Shown one piece after another: positions 62,892-64,000 of a stretch of 64,000 bases of DNA. Source of the DNA: Pictodentalium vernedei (Eukaryota > Mollusca > Scaphopoda > Dentaliida > Dentaliidae); NCBI GenBank assembly GCA_031216915.1, contig CM062297.1:536570971-536634970 (forward strand), given 5' to 3'. The first letter of the stretch is position 1, and each line of letters begins with the position of its first letter. Both the position numbers and the translations under genes were made by a program. Below the pieces are notes generated by a model, which worked only from the letters and a program-made list of their open reading frames with translations, searched no databases and was not told where the DNA came from.

Positions 62892-63845
62892 TAGTGCTGC
62901 CACGGTGATCCGGATTACCGGTTAACCTGTGGTTAAAACTTTGACCGGTCAAGAAAATGTTTTAACCGGTTAACCTTACATTCACTATACTCATCGTATA
63001 CGTCTGTGTATAAGTCGCCCCCGTGTATAAGTCGTTTGGGATGCAACGGAAATAGGTAAGTTTTCACGAGTTACCACGTGGTGAATAAGATAAAAGAATA
63101 AAGGAAAATTATTATTAAAGATTTAAAAAATACTCGCATTTATTTGTTTTTCGTTATTTGTTTATCACCCCAATGTCTTCATCCCTGTCCAGAAAATCCA
63201 ACGCTCGTTTGTGACTGAAACTTCATAGTTTCAGAATCAGATGATTCAGAGCACCGTTTGCACCGTAACCTGCGCAGTTGTTGTGATTAAGTTGTTTTTT
63301 CCGGAACGCGAGAACGTTTCGGAAAAACCAATAAAAATACAACAAATGCGCAGGTTACAGTGCAAATTATTTTCAAATTGTTGTCCCACTTAAGCATTGT
63401 TGGTGCTCTTGAATCTAACTTTACCTGGTGCACGTGTGCGTAATTTATAACCGGACATTACACATCAGTGAATTGGAGTTCATGGAATAAATAAATACGT
63501 CTCTCCAGGTATTGCTGACAAACATTTAATGTGTTATTATTTATTTTTTCGTTGTTATTTTGATGATTTTGTATTTTTTATGGTTTCATCCATATTGGCC
63601 CCACAAACCTGTTGATTTCCTATTACACGCACTGATGTAAACACATGGGCGATTGAACAACGACGACTAAATAGAATACTTCTTTATTATTATTTATGGT
63701 CAATGTAAATAACATTGGCCGGCCCAAAATAATAGTTACAGTTGAAGCAAGAACACACTACAAATATAGTACCTTAAATGCGGTTAACCATGGTCAAACA
63801 CGCTGGTTAAACGGACAGAAAAAAGTCTTAACCGCGGCAGCACTA
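62892..63845. mobile_element. hAT-type MITE, 954 bp, 8-bp target duplication
   Basis: Terminal inverted repeats TAGTGCTGCCACGGT and ACCGCGGCAGCACTA (one mismatch), flanked by the exact 8-bp duplication GTTGCTGC (62884-62891, 63846-63853). The empty site GGTTGCTGCAAGC is seen in the neighbouring monomer at 62384-62396. Near the left end there are several ACCGGTTAACC palindromes, and their inverse near the right end. No transposase. An inner inverted repeat lies at 63257-63367. Confidence 0.93.
63257..63367. repeat. Nested inverted repeat inside hAT-type MITE
   Basis: The left arm TTTGCACCGTAACCTGCGCA and the right arm TGCGCAGGTTACAGTGCAAA face each other. The centre also folds (TTTTTCCGGAACG with CGTTTCGGAAAAA). 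Possibly a second, smaller MITE inserted in the first. Confidence 0.85.
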
Positions 63846-64000
63846 GTTGCTGCAAGCGAAATATCAAAACATTCTGACTGCTGAATCTGAAGAGGAAGAT
63901 TTTTAAAGAAAAATTCCTCATATTGACTAAGTTATAATTCGGGCTCCCACAGGAAGCCCAAATATGGACCCAGTGACTTGGCTTGAACAAACTTGAATTT

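Larger units (their letters stand above)
61778..64000 (+). mobile_element. Pearl-like element, start present, runs off window
   Basis: 5' ACCAGAGGCCCCAAGGGGCC then GTGCTCACCTGACA, as in the 16580 element. Core monomers of about 170 bp (61850-62890 and 63846-64000) with CAGGGACTTGGCTTGAACAA and GGGCTCCCACAGGGAGCCC. Interrupted by a hAT-type MITE. The 3' end is beyond the window. Confidence 0.82.

Overview
The window looks like intergenic, repeat-saturated DNA from a mollusc, most likely a bivalve. The evidence is the combination of DIRS1-type tyrosine-recombinase retrotransposons, a Gypsy-type LTR retrotransposon of invertebrate type, tRNA-derived SINEs, and many pearl/Helentron-like non-autonomous elements. 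These last elements have tandem cores of about 150-350 bp, GACGGACGG-rich tails and a 3' hairpin ending in GAGCTAAAAA. I recognise no host protein gene. Nearly all coding potential belongs to mobile elements, and most of that is broken. All comparisons were made by eye; no alignment or database search was run.

Layout. 1-8230: a 153-bp tandem repeat interrupted by DIRS-A (75-7947, coding on the minus strand), whose four overlapping ORFs are open (two Gag-like ORFs, RT/RNase H, tyrosine recombinase). It carries a mariner-type MITE (656-957) and an in-frame 543-bp tandem duplication in the recombinase. 8230-11613: pearl-like arrays and a truncated SINE. 11614-43071: one pearl-like element split by nested insertions. 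These are a twin element (12697-14657), a full-length SINE (14823-15183), and the degenerate DIRS-B (15275-41711). DIRS-B itself holds a pearl-like element (16580-21174), a 13.7-kb Gypsy element (21315-35019), and a second twin element (35281-37220). The Gypsy element holds a MITE, two SINEs and a 100-base assembly gap. 43072-51424: more pearl-like elements of several families. 51425-58425: DIRS-C, a decayed mosaic copy. 58426-59655: pearl tails and a SINE. 59656-61777: sequence without recognisable repeats or genes. 61778-64000: a pearl-like element interrupted by a hAT-type MITE with an exact 8-bp target duplication (62892-63845).

Most interesting content. The Gypsy element has an unusual domain set. 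Gag begins with a helix-hairpin-helix segment of ComEA type and continues into an N/Q-rich region. Pol ends in a C4HC3 PHD finger just after the integrase C-terminus. Downstream of pol, where an envelope gene might sit, there is a long extra coding region with a possible Cys/His finger and a TatD-family metal-dependent nuclease domain. The copy is damaged by stops, frameshifts and insertions, so these are properties of the family rather than of a working copy.

The three DIRS copies give precise element ends. In each, an internal complementary region is the reverse complement of the joined left and right termini. Paralogous empty sites in the surrounding repeats show insertion without target duplication next to GAAA. 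The pearl-like elements share a terminal design in which a 5' subterminal motif pairs with the last arm of the 3' hairpin, and the two ends change together between copies.
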